Assembly: GCF_030441895.1 (NCBI RefSeq)
Contig: NZ_JARJAS010000016.1
Length of the DNA stretch: 64,000 nucleotides
Strand: one strand, 5' to 3'
Source of the DNA: Enterococcus_D entomosocium
Lineage (GTDB): Bacteria > Bacillota > Bacilli > Lactobacillales > Enterococcaceae
Position numbers and translations under genes: made by a program. The notes under the pieces were generated by a model. The model was not told the DNA's origin, ran no database searches, and saw only the letters and a list, made by a program, of their open reading frames with translations. Shown piece after piece: positions 26,562 through 36,463 of the stretch (its first letter is position 1; each line of letters opens with the position of its first letter).

Positions 26562-27241
26562 TGTATATTCCAACCCTTGATTTGCCGTTGATGTGGGACT
26601 CATTGCCCTATTTGCTGTCGGGCTTGTCCTATACGGTCGGCATTGCTGTCGTTTCTTTTCTAGGTGGCAACCTCTTAGGGATCATGCTCACCTTCTTAGG
26701 GATGCTGGAAAACCCCATCATTAGAGGGTTCGTGCGGGGCTATCTCTCATTTCTAAGAGGCGTCCCAGCGTTGGTCTTGTTGTTCCTCCTGTATTTTGGT
26801 TTGCCCTATCAATTGTCGGCGCTTAGTGCTGCGATCATCTGTTTTACATTGACCAGCAGCGCATTTATCGGGGAAATCTACCGAGGATCAATTGCTGGAG
26901 TGGATCGTGGGCAATTTGATGCTGCCTATGCGTTAGGGTTATCATTTACGAAAACGATGCGTCTGATTATTTTGCCACAAGCTTTTCGTATATCTGTACC
27001 GGCATTGAGTAATGTGGCAATGGATTTGTTGAAAGGAACCTCCTTGGCAGCAATGATCACGATTCCTGATATTTTTCAAAAAGCCAAGATCGTTGGCGGA
27101 CGAACTTTTGATTACATGTCCATGTACGTGCTAGTTGCCATCATCTATTGGCTGTTGTGCATTTTGATTGAAGCCGGTCAAAAGCGATTAGAACAACATT
27201 TTTCAAAACGCTTTGCTGCTAATGAGGCTGTAAGACAATAA
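26561..27241 (+). CDS. Amino-acid ABC transporter permease
   Basis: 226 residues of the HisM/GlnP family with about five transmembrane helices. The EAA motif is GQFDAAYALGLSFTKTMRLI. It starts within the stop codon of the binding-protein gene. The usual ATPase gene does not follow; a strong terminator comes next. The ATPase must be supplied from elsewhere. Confidence 0.92.
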   Translation: MYIPTLDLPLMWDSLPYLLSGLSYTVGIAVVSFLGGNLLGIMLTFLGMLENPIIRGFVRGYLSFLRGVPALVLLFLLYFGLPYQLSALSAAIICFTLTSSAFIGEIYRGSIAGVDRGQFDAAYALGLSFTKTMRLIILPQAFRISVPALSNVAMDLLKGTSLAAMITIPDIFQKAKIVGGRTFDYMSMYVLVAIIYWLLCILIEAGQKRLEQHFSKRFAANEAVRQ

Positions 27242-27262
27242 AAAAAGAGCCGAGGCTCGATC

Positions 27263-27306
27263 ACTGCAGAAATCACTCTCTTCTTGAATTGATTTCTGCA
27301 GTTTTT
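27263..27306 (+). terminator. Terminator of the amidase-transporter operon
   Basis: Perfect 13-bp stem ACTGCAGAAATCA/TGATTTCTGCAGT followed by T residues. Confidence 0.9.
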
Positions 27307-27517
27307 GTATTTGAAAAGATAGAAGAAAGGAGATTGCCATAGTAAAACAATGAGCGAAGGCAAGGAAGATAGAGAAATTTCTGTAATGTCAAACTAGTTT
27401 CAGTATGAAAATGGTGCTGACCAAGTTATTTTCCTTCACTTAAACAGTCTATATTTCATTCGTTCGGCTCAAGTGATTCATGGTAAAATAAAGAAAAGCA
27501 AATCGAGGAGGGTCCTT

Positions 27518-28156
27518 ATGAAGTATGAATGGCGCAAACTAGAAAAAGAGCTCTATCTTCCCAAAAAACCAACAGTGATCGAGGTGCCAACGTATCAATT
27601 TATCAGTTTAAGCGGCAGCGGCAATCCGAATCGACCTGAATTCAGCGAAGAGATCGCCGCTTTATATACGATTTCTTATTCACTCAGGATGGGGTTAAAA
27701 AAAGGGGCTTTTGGCAATGAACCCTTTGAATACACGGTCTTTCCTTTAGAAGGTGTGTGGACCTCTCTGAAAAAGCCAGACGGTGCCGTCAACAAAGAAG
27801 AATTGATCTACAAAATCATGATTCGCCAACCAGAACCAGTCACGGAAACACTGTTTCAAGAACAGCTCTTGGCCGTCAAAGAGAAGAAAGACAATCCAAA
27901 TCTAGAAAAGCTCATCTTTGAGCGCTATGAAGAAGGATTGTGTCTGCAAGCAATGCATACAGGCTCTTTTGATACTGAAGCGGAAACATTTGCGCAAATG
28001 AAGGAGCTGTTAAAACAAGAACAGTTAGTGATCCGTCCAACGATGGACACGTTCCAGCATCGAGAAATCTATTTGTCTGATCCGCGAAAAGTCTCACCAG
28101 ATAAAGCCAAAACCGTCCTGCGATGGGCAGTAGAAGTAGAAGGTGGGATTCAGTGA
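27518..28156 (+). CDS. GyrI-like small-molecule-binding domain protein
   Basis: 212 residues. The start MKYEWRKLEKELYLPKKPTV and the patterns FISLSGSGNPN, TVFPLEGVWT and REIYLSDPRKVSPDK match stand-alone GyrI-like proteins (DUF/COG4832 type). No DNA-binding domain is present. GAGGAGG precedes ATG 27518. It overlaps the ROK gene by four bases. Some stand-alone GyrI-like proteins bind or hydrolyse toxic small molecules; no ligand can be named here. Confidence 0.78.
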   Translation: MKYEWRKLEKELYLPKKPTVIEVPTYQFISLSGSGNPNRPEFSEEIAALYTISYSLRMGLKKGAFGNEPFEYTVFPLEGVWTSLKKPDGAVNKEELIYKIMIRQPEPVTETLFQEQLLAVKEKKDNPNLEKLIFERYEEGLCLQAMHTGSFDTEAETFAQMKELLKQEQLVIRPTMDTFQHREIYLSDPRKVSPDKAKTVLRWAVEVEGGIQ

Positions 28157-29097
28157 ATAAAAACTATTTAAGCATCGACATCGGTGGCACGAAAATCAAA
28201 TCGGCTGTCATTGATCGTTCGGGGAATATTCTGACACGAGGACGGATGGATACGCCGAAAAGTCTTGCGGAATTTTTGACGGGGATTGAAACGATCGTTG
28301 AGGACGTTCATGGAAGCATTCGGGGCATTGCGGTTAGTACCCCGGGAAAAGTCAACCCAGAGACCGGGACAATCTCGTTTGGCGGGGCATTGCCTTTTTT
28401 AGATGGGGTCTCCTTAAAACAGCTGCTGGCAAAGTATCAAATGCCGCTTGCTGTGACCAACGATGGCAAAGCAGCCGCATTAGCTGAATGGTGGCTAGGA
28501 AACCTTAAAGGGATTCAAAACGGAGCTGCCATAACATTAGGTACTGGTTTGGGCGGTGGCGTAATCGTTGAGGGAAAACTGATCCAAGGTGCACATTTTC
28601 AAGCCGGGGAATTAAGTTTTCTACTAAATGCCACTAAGAGAAGTGACACTCAAGAAAACGCTGAGCAACCAGTCAATCAGGGATTGACCCTGCAGCAATT
28701 GGCAGGTTTTAGCGGTTCAGCGGTCGCCATGATTCGTCGCAGCGCCCAACTGCTAGGCTTAGCTGATCTTGCGGATGGTGAAGCAGTTTTTGACGCCATC
28801 AATCAGAAACAACCACAGGTCTGGGCGCTGTTTACAGCGTATTGCCGAGAAATCGCGTGTGTCATGCTCAATGTTCAAGCCGTGATCGACTTAGAGCGCT
28901 TCGTGATTGGCGGGGGCATCAGTGCCCAAGCGATCGTGGTGGAAGAAATCGACCGTCAGTATCAGCAACTGCTAGCTAGTTTACCGATTTTGCAGCAGAC
29001 TTTGACGAAGCCGGAGATCCAAGCGTGCAAATTTCAAAACGATGCCAACTTATTAGGGGCGCTCTATCATTTCTTTTTGGAACATGAGATGAAATAA
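28153..29097 (+). CDS. ROK family sugar kinase
   Basis: 314 residues. The phosphate-1 ATP motif is DIGGTKIKSAVID near the N-terminus, phosphate-2 is ALGTGLGGGVIV-like (ITLGTGLGGGVIVEG), and catalytic Asp is in VTNDGKAAALAEW. The zinc CxCGxxGC motif of many ROK glucokinases is absent. The start is GTG 28153, overlapping the previous stop as GTGA, so translation is coupled. It probably phosphorylates a hexose or N-acyl hexosamine; specificity is unknown. Confidence 0.88.
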   Translation: MNKNYLSIDIGGTKIKSAVIDRSGNILTRGRMDTPKSLAEFLTGIETIVEDVHGSIRGIAVSTPGKVNPETGTISFGGALPFLDGVSLKQLLAKYQMPLAVTNDGKAAALAEWWLGNLKGIQNGAAITLGTGLGGGVIVEGKLIQGAHFQAGELSFLLNATKRSDTQENAEQPVNQGLTLQQLAGFSGSAVAMIRRSAQLLGLADLADGEAVFDAINQKQPQVWALFTAYCREIACVMLNVQAVIDLERFVIGGGISAQAIVVEEIDRQYQQLLASLPILQQTLTKPEIQACKFQNDANLLGALYHFFLEHEMK

Positions 29098-29104
29098 AAT
29101 AGAC

Positions 29105-29145
29105 CAAAAAACTGTCGCGAACCAACGATTCGCGACAGTTTTTTT
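29105..29145. terminator. Bidirectional terminator between the ROK kinase and AI-2E genes
   Basis: AAAAAACTGTCGCGAA/TTCGCGACAGTTTTTT perfect stem between convergent genes. Confidence 0.9.
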
Positions 29146-30343
29146 AGGTTTTTTTCTTGGGGTCTTTGTCTTCGTCACCTAGGTAATCTTTGCTAGTGAA
29201 GGCACTGTGGAAGTATTTGCCTTCTTGACCGTAATAGCGGTTATAGCGCTGCTTGAATTTGCGGAACACGTAAACGACAAGAACTTTTAGCAGACAATAA
29301 ATTGGGATCCCGAAAATCACCCCAACGATCCCCATCAAATCACCCATCACTAATAAAACAACCAGAATCGTAATAGGATGAATTTTCAATCGGTCACCCA
29401 TCACACGGGGCACGACTAAATCCCCATGAAGCAACTGTACAGCAAACCAAGCAATCAAAAATTTAACCAACATCCCGGTGGAGTCTTGTGCGGCAATGAA
29501 AAGTCCCGGGAAAAAGACGATAAAAGGACCAATATAGGGGATGATGCAAAGCAGACCAGCGGCGATCGCCAGAATACTGGCATACTCTAAGCCAATCAAT
29601 AGGAAAACGACCCAATAGATCGCCCCTAAAATCAAGGAAGAAATGATTTGTCCTTTCAAAAAGGCACCGACTTGTATGTCAGAGATCTTGACGATTTCAT
29701 TAAAGTCTTTGCGAAAACGTGGTGGCACTAACGAGAGAACCGAAAAATAAAACTTGTTGGGGTTGCGCAATAAGAAAAAGGCAATGATCGGTCCCGTAAA
29801 CAAAGCGATGAACAAGGTCGATATCGTTGAAAACAAACTGCTGAGCCCAGCAGCACCAGTTTCCCAATAGTCCCCAATAAAACTCATGATGTTGTTGGTG
29901 ATATTTTGCAATGTGTCTGTAATTTGTGCCATCTCATCTTGAAACGGGGTATTTTCTAAAAAGGCGGTCGCGTTTTTCTCAAAGTCACTGACCAAACTTG
30001 GTAAGCTGTTGATCAGATCGGTGGTTTGCTGCTCCAAAATCGGGTAAAGCTGGAAACCAGCAAAGACGATCAACAAAAGAATCAAAAGATAGATCCCAGC
30101 AATCGAAACACTGCGGGGAATTTTTTTCGATTCCAATTTATCGACCACCGGGTTAAACAGATAGTAAAGGATCAGCCCAAATAAAAAGGGGGGGATAATA
30201 GCTGTAAGTATGGCTGAAAAGGGTGTAAATAAAAAAGAAATCTGATTTAGCAAAAAGACAGCAACTGCCGACAAGATAATCAGTCCTAAGACATAATAGC
30301 TTGTTTTGCCGCCTAAAAAGTGGATCAATCGGTTATTTTTCAT
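29144..30343 (-). CDS. AI-2E family transporter-like membrane protein
   Basis: 399 residues with seven to eight predicted helices and a central extracellular amphipathic region. The family core is GLLCIIPYIGPFIVFFPG, with HPITILVVLLVMGDLMGIVG near the end. ATG 30343 has GAGG six bases upstream; the longer upstream frame is unsupported. Despite the family name, members more often move ions or small metabolites; the substrate is unknown. Confidence 0.85.
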   Translation of the reverse strand: MKNNRLIHFLGGKTSYYVLGLIILSAVAVFLLNQISFLFTPFSAILTAIIPPFLFGLILYYLFNPVVDKLESKKIPRSVSIAGIYLLILLLIVFAGFQLYPILEQQTTDLINSLPSLVSDFEKNATAFLENTPFQDEMAQITDTLQNITNNIMSFIGDYWETGAAGLSSLFSTISTLFIALFTGPIIAFFLLRNPNKFYFSVLSLVPPRFRKDFNEIVKISDIQVGAFLKGQIISSLILGAIYWVVFLLIGLEYASILAIAAGLLCIIPYIGPFIVFFPGLFIAAQDSTGMLVKFLIAWFAVQLLHGDLVVPRVMGDRLKIHPITILVVLLVMGDLMGIVGVIFGIPIYCLLKVLVVYVFRKFKQRYNRYYGQEGKYFHSAFTSKDYLGDEDKDPKKKT

Positions 30344-30504
30344 AATAAGCCTCGCTTTCTTAGCTACATTATAACGAAAGACCCCTATTCTGTAAAAAAA
30401 CAACGCACCTTTTGAAAAAACTACGCTCATATTCTCAATATCTTTATAATGAAAGAATATCTTTGATAAAGGGTTAACTGGTGGCATCTTTCTTCAAAGC
30501 AGGC

Positions 30505-30537
30505 CAAAAATGCTCCCGTGTTTACAACACAGGAGCG
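30505..30537 (-). terminator. Terminator after the MenI-like gene
   Basis: GCTCCTGTGTT/AACACGGGAGC read on the minus strand, followed by ATTTTTGG. Confidence 0.8.
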
Positions 30538-30544
30538 AAAAGAA

Positions 30545-30913
30545 TTATTTGCGCACTGTCGTCAAGGTACAGCGACCAACGGCAGTTTTTAACCCGCTAG
30601 CTAACCAAATAGTGGCTTGCCAAGTTTGGATGCGAGCGCCGATACGATCAGGACTAGCTTCTACGATCAGGGTTCCTTCTTGAGCGGCGGCTAGATGGTT
30701 GACTTGTAGGTCAACGCCGGCGGCGAAGGCTTCTTCTTGAGCCAAAGCTTGATTGGCGCCGATGCTGCAGGCAGTCTCGATCAAAACGCCGTTAATGCCA
30801 CCGTGAACGAGACCAAAAGGCTGTTTGTGCTGTTCTTTGATGGGCATCCGTAAACGAACAAAATCGGCTGTTGCTGCTTCTACTTCGATTTCTAAGGCTT
30901 CTAGTAAGTTCAT
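30545..30913 (-). CDS. menI: Hotdog-fold thioesterase, probable DHNA-CoA thioesterase
   Basis: 122 residues of the PaaI/YdiI hotdog family, cytoplasmic. The catalytic region reads PFGLVHGGINGVLIETACS, with Glu in the following helix and DLQVNHLAAA after it. It is divergent from menB. In bacteria, a thioesterase of this type releases 1,4-dihydroxy-2-naphthoate from its CoA ester after MenB; position makes this the likely role. AAAGGAG precedes the ATG. The symbol rests on context and family. Confidence 0.75.
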   Translation of the reverse strand: MNLLEALEIEVEAATADFVRLRMPIKEQHKQPFGLVHGGINGVLIETACSIGANQALAQEEAFAAGVDLQVNHLAAAQEGTLIVEASPDRIGARIQTWQATIWLASGLKTAVGRCTLTTVRK

Positions 30914-31101
30914 TTTTTGCTCCTTTTTCTAAGAAAGTTACCATGATTATAGCACGAGTTTTGTTAGAAATAGCCGAAGTTCTCAGAAAGTCGGCAACAG
31001 GGGGAGAAGTCTTAAGAAATTCCCTTAACCAAAGCAATTTCTAACGAAAAGCGACTAGATATGTGTATAATAGAGCTATGTGAATTGAGGAGGAACAAGT
31101 A

Positions 31102-31917
31102 ATGAGAGAATGGAAAACCTTAAAGGAATATGATGAAATTTTATTTGAACAACATGGAAAAGTGGCGAAGATCACGATCAACCGCCCAGAAGTCCACAAT
31201 GCGTTTACACCAAAAACGGTGTTTGAAATGATTGATGCGTTTTCAATCAGTCGCGATGAACCAGGCATCGGGGTGATTATTTTGACAGGCGCCGGCGACA
31301 AAGCCTTTTGTTCAGGCGGAGACCAAAAAGTCCGTGGTCACGGTGGCTATGTTGGGGAAGATCAGGTTCCTCGCTTAAACGTATTGGATCTGCAACGCTT
31401 GATCCGAACGTTGCCAAAACCGGTGATCGCCATGGTTAAAGGCTGGTCGATCGGCGGCGGAAATGTTTTACAATTGGTTTGTGATTTAACGATTGCCGCT
31501 GACAACGCTAAATTTGGTCAAACAGGACCAAATGTCGGTAGTTTTGATGGTGGCTATGGTTCGGGCTATCTTGCACGGACGATCGGACATAAAAAAGCCA
31601 AGGAAGTTTGGTTCATGACAAAACAATATACTGCCGAAGAAGCATTGGCGATGAACTGGATCAATACAGTCGTTCCTCTTGATCGAGTAGAAGATGAAAC
31701 GATGGAATGGGCCGAAACGATGCTGCAAAAGAGCCCGTTGGCGTTACGTATGATCAAAGCATCAATGAATGCCGATACGGATGGATTAGCTGGCATTCAG
31801 CAATTAGCTGGCGATGCGACCTTATTGTATTACACGATGGATGAAGCCAAAGAAGGTCGTGACGCGTTTAAAGAAAAACGTCAACCAGACTTCGACCAAT
31901 TCCCTAAATTCCCATAA
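31102..31917 (+). CDS. menB: 1,4-dihydroxy-2-naphthoyl-CoA synthase
   Basis: 271 residues of the crotonase fold. It closes the second ring of the menaquinone head group by converting o-succinylbenzoyl-CoA to DHNA-CoA. Diagnostic stretches are AFCSGGDQKVRGHGGYVG, GWSIGGGNVLQLVCDL and GPNVGSFDGGYGSGYLAR. GAGGAGG precedes the ATG, and TATAAT at 31066-31071 is a likely -10. Its stop overlaps the menE start by one base. Confidence 0.97.
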   Translation: MREWKTLKEYDEILFEQHGKVAKITINRPEVHNAFTPKTVFEMIDAFSISRDEPGIGVIILTGAGDKAFCSGGDQKVRGHGGYVGEDQVPRLNVLDLQRLIRTLPKPVIAMVKGWSIGGGNVLQLVCDLTIAADNAKFGQTGPNVGSFDGGYGSGYLARTIGHKKAKEVWFMTKQYTAEEALAMNWINTVVPLDRVEDETMEWAETMLQKSPLALRMIKASMNADTDGLAGIQQLAGDATLLYYTMDEAKEGRDAFKEKRQPDFDQFPKFP

Positions 31918-33416
31918 TGACTGGGAGTTGGCTGCAAAGGCAAGCACAACTTCATCCAGAACGACCAGCTTTTTATTGGCATGAAAAAAGCTGGTCGTTT
32001 GCTGCCTTGCAAAAAGAGGTTTATGCTTATGCTGCTTATTATCAAGCCCAATTCGTTGTTCTGCCAAACCGGGTAGCCCTTTTTAGCAATAACTCCCCTG
32101 AATTGGTTTTTACGATCCTTGCGTTGTGGGAGTTGGGGATCGAAGTCCAGCTGTTGAATACGCGATTGACAGCCGCTGAAATCACCTTCCAATTGCAAGA
32201 TGCCCACTGCGACTGGGTGATCACGGCAGATAAGATTGCGGTCTCGGGTGTTCGCAGCATGACCTTTGGACAAGCGATGGAACAGGCGAAGGCTCTTGCC
32301 AGTTCTATTGATCCTTCGTTTGTTCCTAATAAAGCAATCTATCAAGCAGAACAAGTAGCTTCGATTATGTATACATCCGGTACGACGGGCAATCCTAAGG
32401 GTGTGCCGCAAACCTTTAGGAATCATCTAGCAAGTGCCGAAGCGACTCAAAAGAACTTAACGATCACTAGTGAGGATTGTTGGCTTTGTGCAGTTCCGCT
32501 GTATCATATCAGTGGATTATCAATTCTCTTGCGTTCCTTGCGACTTGGAATGAGTGTTCGTTTGTATGAGCGCTTTGATGCTGGAGAAATGGCGAAAGAT
32601 CTTGAGGCAGGAAAAGGGACGATCGTTTCTTTGGTGGCGAAAATGTTGACAGATTTGCTGCCATTGGTGCCCCAACAAGGCTTTGATTCGTTGCGTTATG
32701 TACTGCTAGGCGGCGGGCCCATTGCCAAAAGTATATTGGAAAAATGCCAGCAAAAACAGCTTTCTGTGATCCAATCCTATGGGATGACAGAAACCTGTTC
32801 ACAAGTGGTGGCATTGCCGCCAGAAAAAGCTTCAGAAAAAATCGGCTCCTCAGGGGTTCCCCTGCAAGGTGTCCATCTACGAATTGCGGTTGATGCGAAA
32901 ATGGCAGATCATCGGACTGCTGAAAGTACCCAGTCGATCGGAGAGATACAACTGCAAGGACCGGCGATCACGACCCGTTACTTAAACGATCGCAGTCCAC
33001 AGCAGTGGGACCAAGAGGGCTGGTTTGCCACAGGAGATCTAGGGTATCTTGATCAAGAGGGCTTTTTGTATGTAGTCAGTCGTGCAAGCGAACTGATCAT
33101 ATCTGGTGGAGAAAACATCTATCCCGCAGAAGTGGAGCAAGCCTTGTTGCAGCATCCAGCGGTCAAAGAGGCAGCTGTGGTGGGGGAACCAGACGAGGAG
33201 TGGGGACAATCTGTCGCGGCTTATTTAACGTTAAATGAGTCCGTCCGACTCCAAGCGTTGTTGAATACATTAGAAGGGCAGATCGCCCATTATAAATTTC
33301 CGCGCCGTTTTTATCACGTGCGAGAAATGCCGCGCACAGCAAGCGGCAAACTTTTAAAACGGCTATTGCTGAGTGAAGAAAGAGTGAACTACATTGAACA
33401 GCAAATCATCAAGTAA
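31917..33416 (+). CDS. menE: o-Succinylbenzoate-CoA ligase
   Basis: 499 residues of the adenylate-forming family. The P-loop is MYTSGTTGNPKGVP near residue 145; QSYGMTETCSQ, the A7 motif GWFATGDLGYLD and the A10 lysine region RTASGKLLKR complete it. It activates o-succinylbenzoate with ATP and CoA. It is coupled to menB by a one-base overlap (TAATG). It is of normal length. Confidence 0.95.
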   Translation: MTGSWLQRQAQLHPERPAFYWHEKSWSFAALQKEVYAYAAYYQAQFVVLPNRVALFSNNSPELVFTILALWELGIEVQLLNTRLTAAEITFQLQDAHCDWVITADKIAVSGVRSMTFGQAMEQAKALASSIDPSFVPNKAIYQAEQVASIMYTSGTTGNPKGVPQTFRNHLASAEATQKNLTITSEDCWLCAVPLYHISGLSILLRSLRLGMSVRLYERFDAGEMAKDLEAGKGTIVSLVAKMLTDLLPLVPQQGFDSLRYVLLGGGPIAKSILEKCQQKQLSVIQSYGMTETCSQVVALPPEKASEKIGSSGVPLQGVHLRIAVDAKMADHRTAESTQSIGEIQLQGPAITTRYLNDRSPQQWDQEGWFATGDLGYLDQEGFLYVVSRASELIISGGENIYPAEVEQALLQHPAVKEAAVVGEPDEEWGQSVAAYLTLNESVRLQALLNTLEGQIAHYKFPRRFYHVREMPRTASGKLLKRLLLSEERVNYIEQQIIK

Positions 33417-34758
33417 TTATGAAGCAGCGATCGCTGCCGGGAAAACCTATTTGAGTGAGTATCAGCCTTTAAAAAGGTGTGACTTACTGGCTCTTTATGC
33501 AGCGGCACAAGAATATCAAGGGGAACGCTATTTCTGGCGTACCCCTGATGAAACGACTAGTCTGGTAGGGTTGGGTTGGTTAGCCACTTTTTCGCAACCT
33601 AAACTTGCAGACTTTTCAGAAGTCCGCTCTCTCTTAAAGCAAGCCCACTATCAACCAGAGGCACCTTTTCAGGCGCAGTTAGTTGGCGGCTTTGCTTTTG
33701 ATGAACAGGCAGAAGTCAGTCAGGATTGGGCTGAGCTAGGTGCCGGTCTCTTTGCGTTGCCAGAAATACTGGTCAGCAAAACTGATGATCAGTGTGGCGT
33801 CGTTTATACAGTAGCCGCTTCTTCCGAGGAACAACGACAACAAAAAGTCGCTGCCTTACAGGAAAAAGTCGCAAGCTGGTTGAATGCCAACCCGGACAAG
33901 AGTCTTGTAGCAGAAACGCCTGCTTTTCAGGCACAAGAGGAACTAGAGGTGCCCCAATGGCTGCAAGCGGTCGAAGAGACAGTGGCAGCCATTCGCTCGA
34001 CTGAAACATTGTTGAAAAAAGTGGTTCTGGCCAGGAGAATGAAGATAGAAACGAAGCAGTCGATCATTAGTGCTGCGGTGTTGCAACGGTTGGCGCAACA
34101 GCAGCCGAATACCTATCTTTTTGCCATCGAACATGGGGGACATGTTTTTGCTGGTGCGACGCCAGAACGCTTGCTAAAAGCGACTGTCGATCAATTTGAA
34201 ACGGTAAGTATCGCAGGTTCCGCGCCAAGAGGCAAAACCAAAGAAGAAGATGAGGCACTGGCACAAGCCCTCTTAGCGGACGCAAAAAATACCCATGAAC
34301 ATCAAGTAGTTGTCGATCGCTTGGAAACGGCATTGGCTACTTTGTTAGCTGACGGTTTTCAATCAGAAGCCCGCTCCGTCATCAAGAATCGTGACATTCA
34401 GCATTTGTTTGTTCCTTTAGCAGGGCAAAGAAAAGCAGGAGTCAATTTTCTGAGCGCCGTGCAAAAACTACACCCGACCCCAGCATTGGGGGGAGAACCG
34501 AAAGAAGCAGCCGTCTCATGGATTCGTACCCATGAACCAGCCAGCAGAGGGATGTACGGTGGACCGATCGGTTGGTTGGGTATTCAAGAAGATATTGGCG
34601 AGTTTGCTGTGGCGATCCGCTCAGGATTCTTTAGCGGCAATCAAGCAACGCTGTATGCAGGCTGTGGGATCGTTGCCGATTCAGATGCGGAATCCGAACG
34701 TCAAGAAACACGGTTAAAATTTCAACCGATGAGGAGAGGGATCTTAGGAGATGAATAA
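33394..34758 (+). CDS. menF: Isochorismate synthase
   Basis: 454 residues. The C-terminal chorismate-binding domain shows LKKVVLARR, FAGATPERLL, SIAGSAPRGKT and PTPALGGEPKEAAVSWI, then YGGPIGWLG. It converts chorismate to isochorismate, the entry to menaquinone synthesis. The start TTG 33394 lies inside menE (23-base overlap) and has a weak purine-rich site upstream; no better start exists. It overlaps menD by eight bases. Confidence 0.93.
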   Translation: MNSKSSSNYEAAIAAGKTYLSEYQPLKRCDLLALYAAAQEYQGERYFWRTPDETTSLVGLGWLATFSQPKLADFSEVRSLLKQAHYQPEAPFQAQLVGGFAFDEQAEVSQDWAELGAGLFALPEILVSKTDDQCGVVYTVAASSEEQRQQKVAALQEKVASWLNANPDKSLVAETPAFQAQEELEVPQWLQAVEETVAAIRSTETLLKKVVLARRMKIETKQSIISAAVLQRLAQQQPNTYLFAIEHGGHVFAGATPERLLKATVDQFETVSIAGSAPRGKTKEEDEALAQALLADAKNTHEHQVVVDRLETALATLLADGFQSEARSVIKNRDIQHLFVPLAGQRKAGVNFLSAVQKLHPTPALGGEPKEAAVSWIRTHEPASRGMYGGPIGWLGIQEDIGEFAVAIRSGFFSGNQATLYAGCGIVADSDAESERQETRLKFQPMRRGILGDE

Positions 34759-36463
34759 CCAGACAGTCATGACAGACTATTTATTAGCGGCAATCCAAGG
34801 ACTAAAAGCAGCGGGTGCGAAGCGAGCGGTTATTAGTCCCGGTTCACGCTCAACGCCATTGGCGCTACTATTGCATCGTGATCCTGAGATCACCTGTATG
34901 GTGGCTGTCGATGAACGTTCGGCTGCTTTTTTTGCTTTAGGGATGTCCAAAGTTGATCTCCAACCGACAATCTTACTGTGTACTTCTGGAACTGCAGCAG
35001 CCAATTATTATCCAGCAATTTGTGAAGCAGAGGCCACCAACTTGCCATTGATCGTCTTAACGGCTGATCGCCCGCCAGAACTGCGGGGCGTTGGGGCGCC
35101 ACAAGCGATGGACCAACAGAATTTGTATGCCTCTCACGTCAAAAAGATGGTAGAGATGACCGTGCCAGAAAACGATCCTGCTTTGTTGCGTTATAGTTTT
35201 TGGCAAGCTGCAACTTGCACGATCGAAGCGCAAAAACAGCCGAAAGGCCCGGTCCAAATCAACTTTCCATTACGGGAGCCGCTGTTGCCTGACTTTAGTC
35301 GCCAATGCAGTATTCAGCAAGACGTGAGCTATCTGGCACCACAACAAGAGCTGTCAGCAGAGATGATCACCCAGCTAGCTCCTTACTTTGGTAAAAAAGG
35401 TATTCTGATTGCTGGAGAAAGCCTTACGATCGAAGAAGCGCAGCAGTTGCTGGCTTTTTCAGAGAAATTAGGCTGGCCGATTGTCGGCGATCCATTGACC
35501 AATCTGGCGACAGCCGGTACCAAAGTAGGAACATTTATCAGTCAAGCCGATCTTGTTTTCCCGCAATTGACTTCTGCCTTCCAACCAGAAGTGGTCGTGC
35601 GTTTTGGTCGCTTACCAGTCACTAAAAATGTCCTATTATGGTTGAACAAAGCAGCGGATACGACGACGTGGCTCTTTGTTGATCCATCGGGACAGTGGCA
35701 AGACCAGTTGCATCGGGCAAACTATTTGATCGAAGCAGCGATCAGCACTTTCGTGGCGGCCATCACCCAGTTGCCGATCGTCAAACATACGGCGTGGCAA
35801 CAACAATGGCAAGCACTTCAAGCGCGGGCAGATCAGGTGATTGCTGCAAGTCCGCAGTTGAAACAATGGGATGAGAGCAGCGCTGTGCGCATGCTCCAAC
35901 AATGTCTACCTGAAGAAGCGCAAATTCTTTTGGCAAACAGCAATGCGATCCGTTTCTTTGATCGCTACGGCAGCAAAACTTCCTCCACTTATCGAGTGTA
36001 TGGAAATCGGGGCGTCAATGGGATCGACGGCCTTGTCTCGACCGTAGCTGGGATTGCTTCCGCCAGTCAAAAGCCTACCTACTTGTTGATTGGTGATTTA
36101 GCGTTGTACCATGATATGAACGGCCTACAACTACTGCGTCAGTATCAATTGCCAATAACGATCATTTTACTGAATAATAACGGTGGTGGGATCTTTTCCT
36201 TTTTGTCACAAAACACCTTAGAACCAAACGACTTTGTCCCGCTCTTTGGCACGCCGTTAGACCTTGAGTTTCAAAAAGTGGCGGCCTTATATGAGGCAGA
36301 TTGGCACACACCGACCTCTTTGCTAGAGTTTCAAACGATTTTAACGAAAACAAGCCAACAGCCGCGTTTTCAAATAATCGAAGTGAAGGGTGATCAAAAA
36401 GATCCGGTCAACACTTGGCAAGCACTGCAACAGCAGTTTAGCGAGGCGGGAGCGCAGCAATGA
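34751..36463 (+). CDS. menD: SEPHCHC synthase
   Basis: 570 residues of the thiamine-diphosphate enzyme family. It joins isochorismate and 2-oxoglutarate to make 2-succinyl-5-enolpyruvyl-6-hydroxy-3-cyclohexene-1-carboxylate. N-terminal VISPGSRSTPLALLL, CTSGTAAANYYPAICEA and ADRPPELRGVGAPQAMDQ are MenD-specific. The C-terminal cofactor motif is LLIGDLALYHDMNGL followed by LNNNGGGIFSF. AGGAGATG leads into ATG 34751. Confidence 0.97.
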   Translation: MNNQTVMTDYLLAAIQGLKAAGAKRAVISPGSRSTPLALLLHRDPEITCMVAVDERSAAFFALGMSKVDLQPTILLCTSGTAAANYYPAICEAEATNLPLIVLTADRPPELRGVGAPQAMDQQNLYASHVKKMVEMTVPENDPALLRYSFWQAATCTIEAQKQPKGPVQINFPLREPLLPDFSRQCSIQQDVSYLAPQQELSAEMITQLAPYFGKKGILIAGESLTIEEAQQLLAFSEKLGWPIVGDPLTNLATAGTKVGTFISQADLVFPQLTSAFQPEVVVRFGRLPVTKNVLLWLNKAADTTTWLFVDPSGQWQDQLHRANYLIEAAISTFVAAITQLPIVKHTAWQQQWQALQARADQVIAASPQLKQWDESSAVRMLQQCLPEEAQILLANSNAIRFFDRYGSKTSSTYRVYGNRGVNGIDGLVSTVAGIASASQKPTYLLIGDLALYHDMNGLQLLRQYQLPITIILLNNNGGGIFSFLSQNTLEPNDFVPLFGTPLDLEFQKVAALYEADWHTPTSLLEFQTILTKTSQQPRFQIIEVKGDQKDPVNTWQALQQQFSEAGAQQ

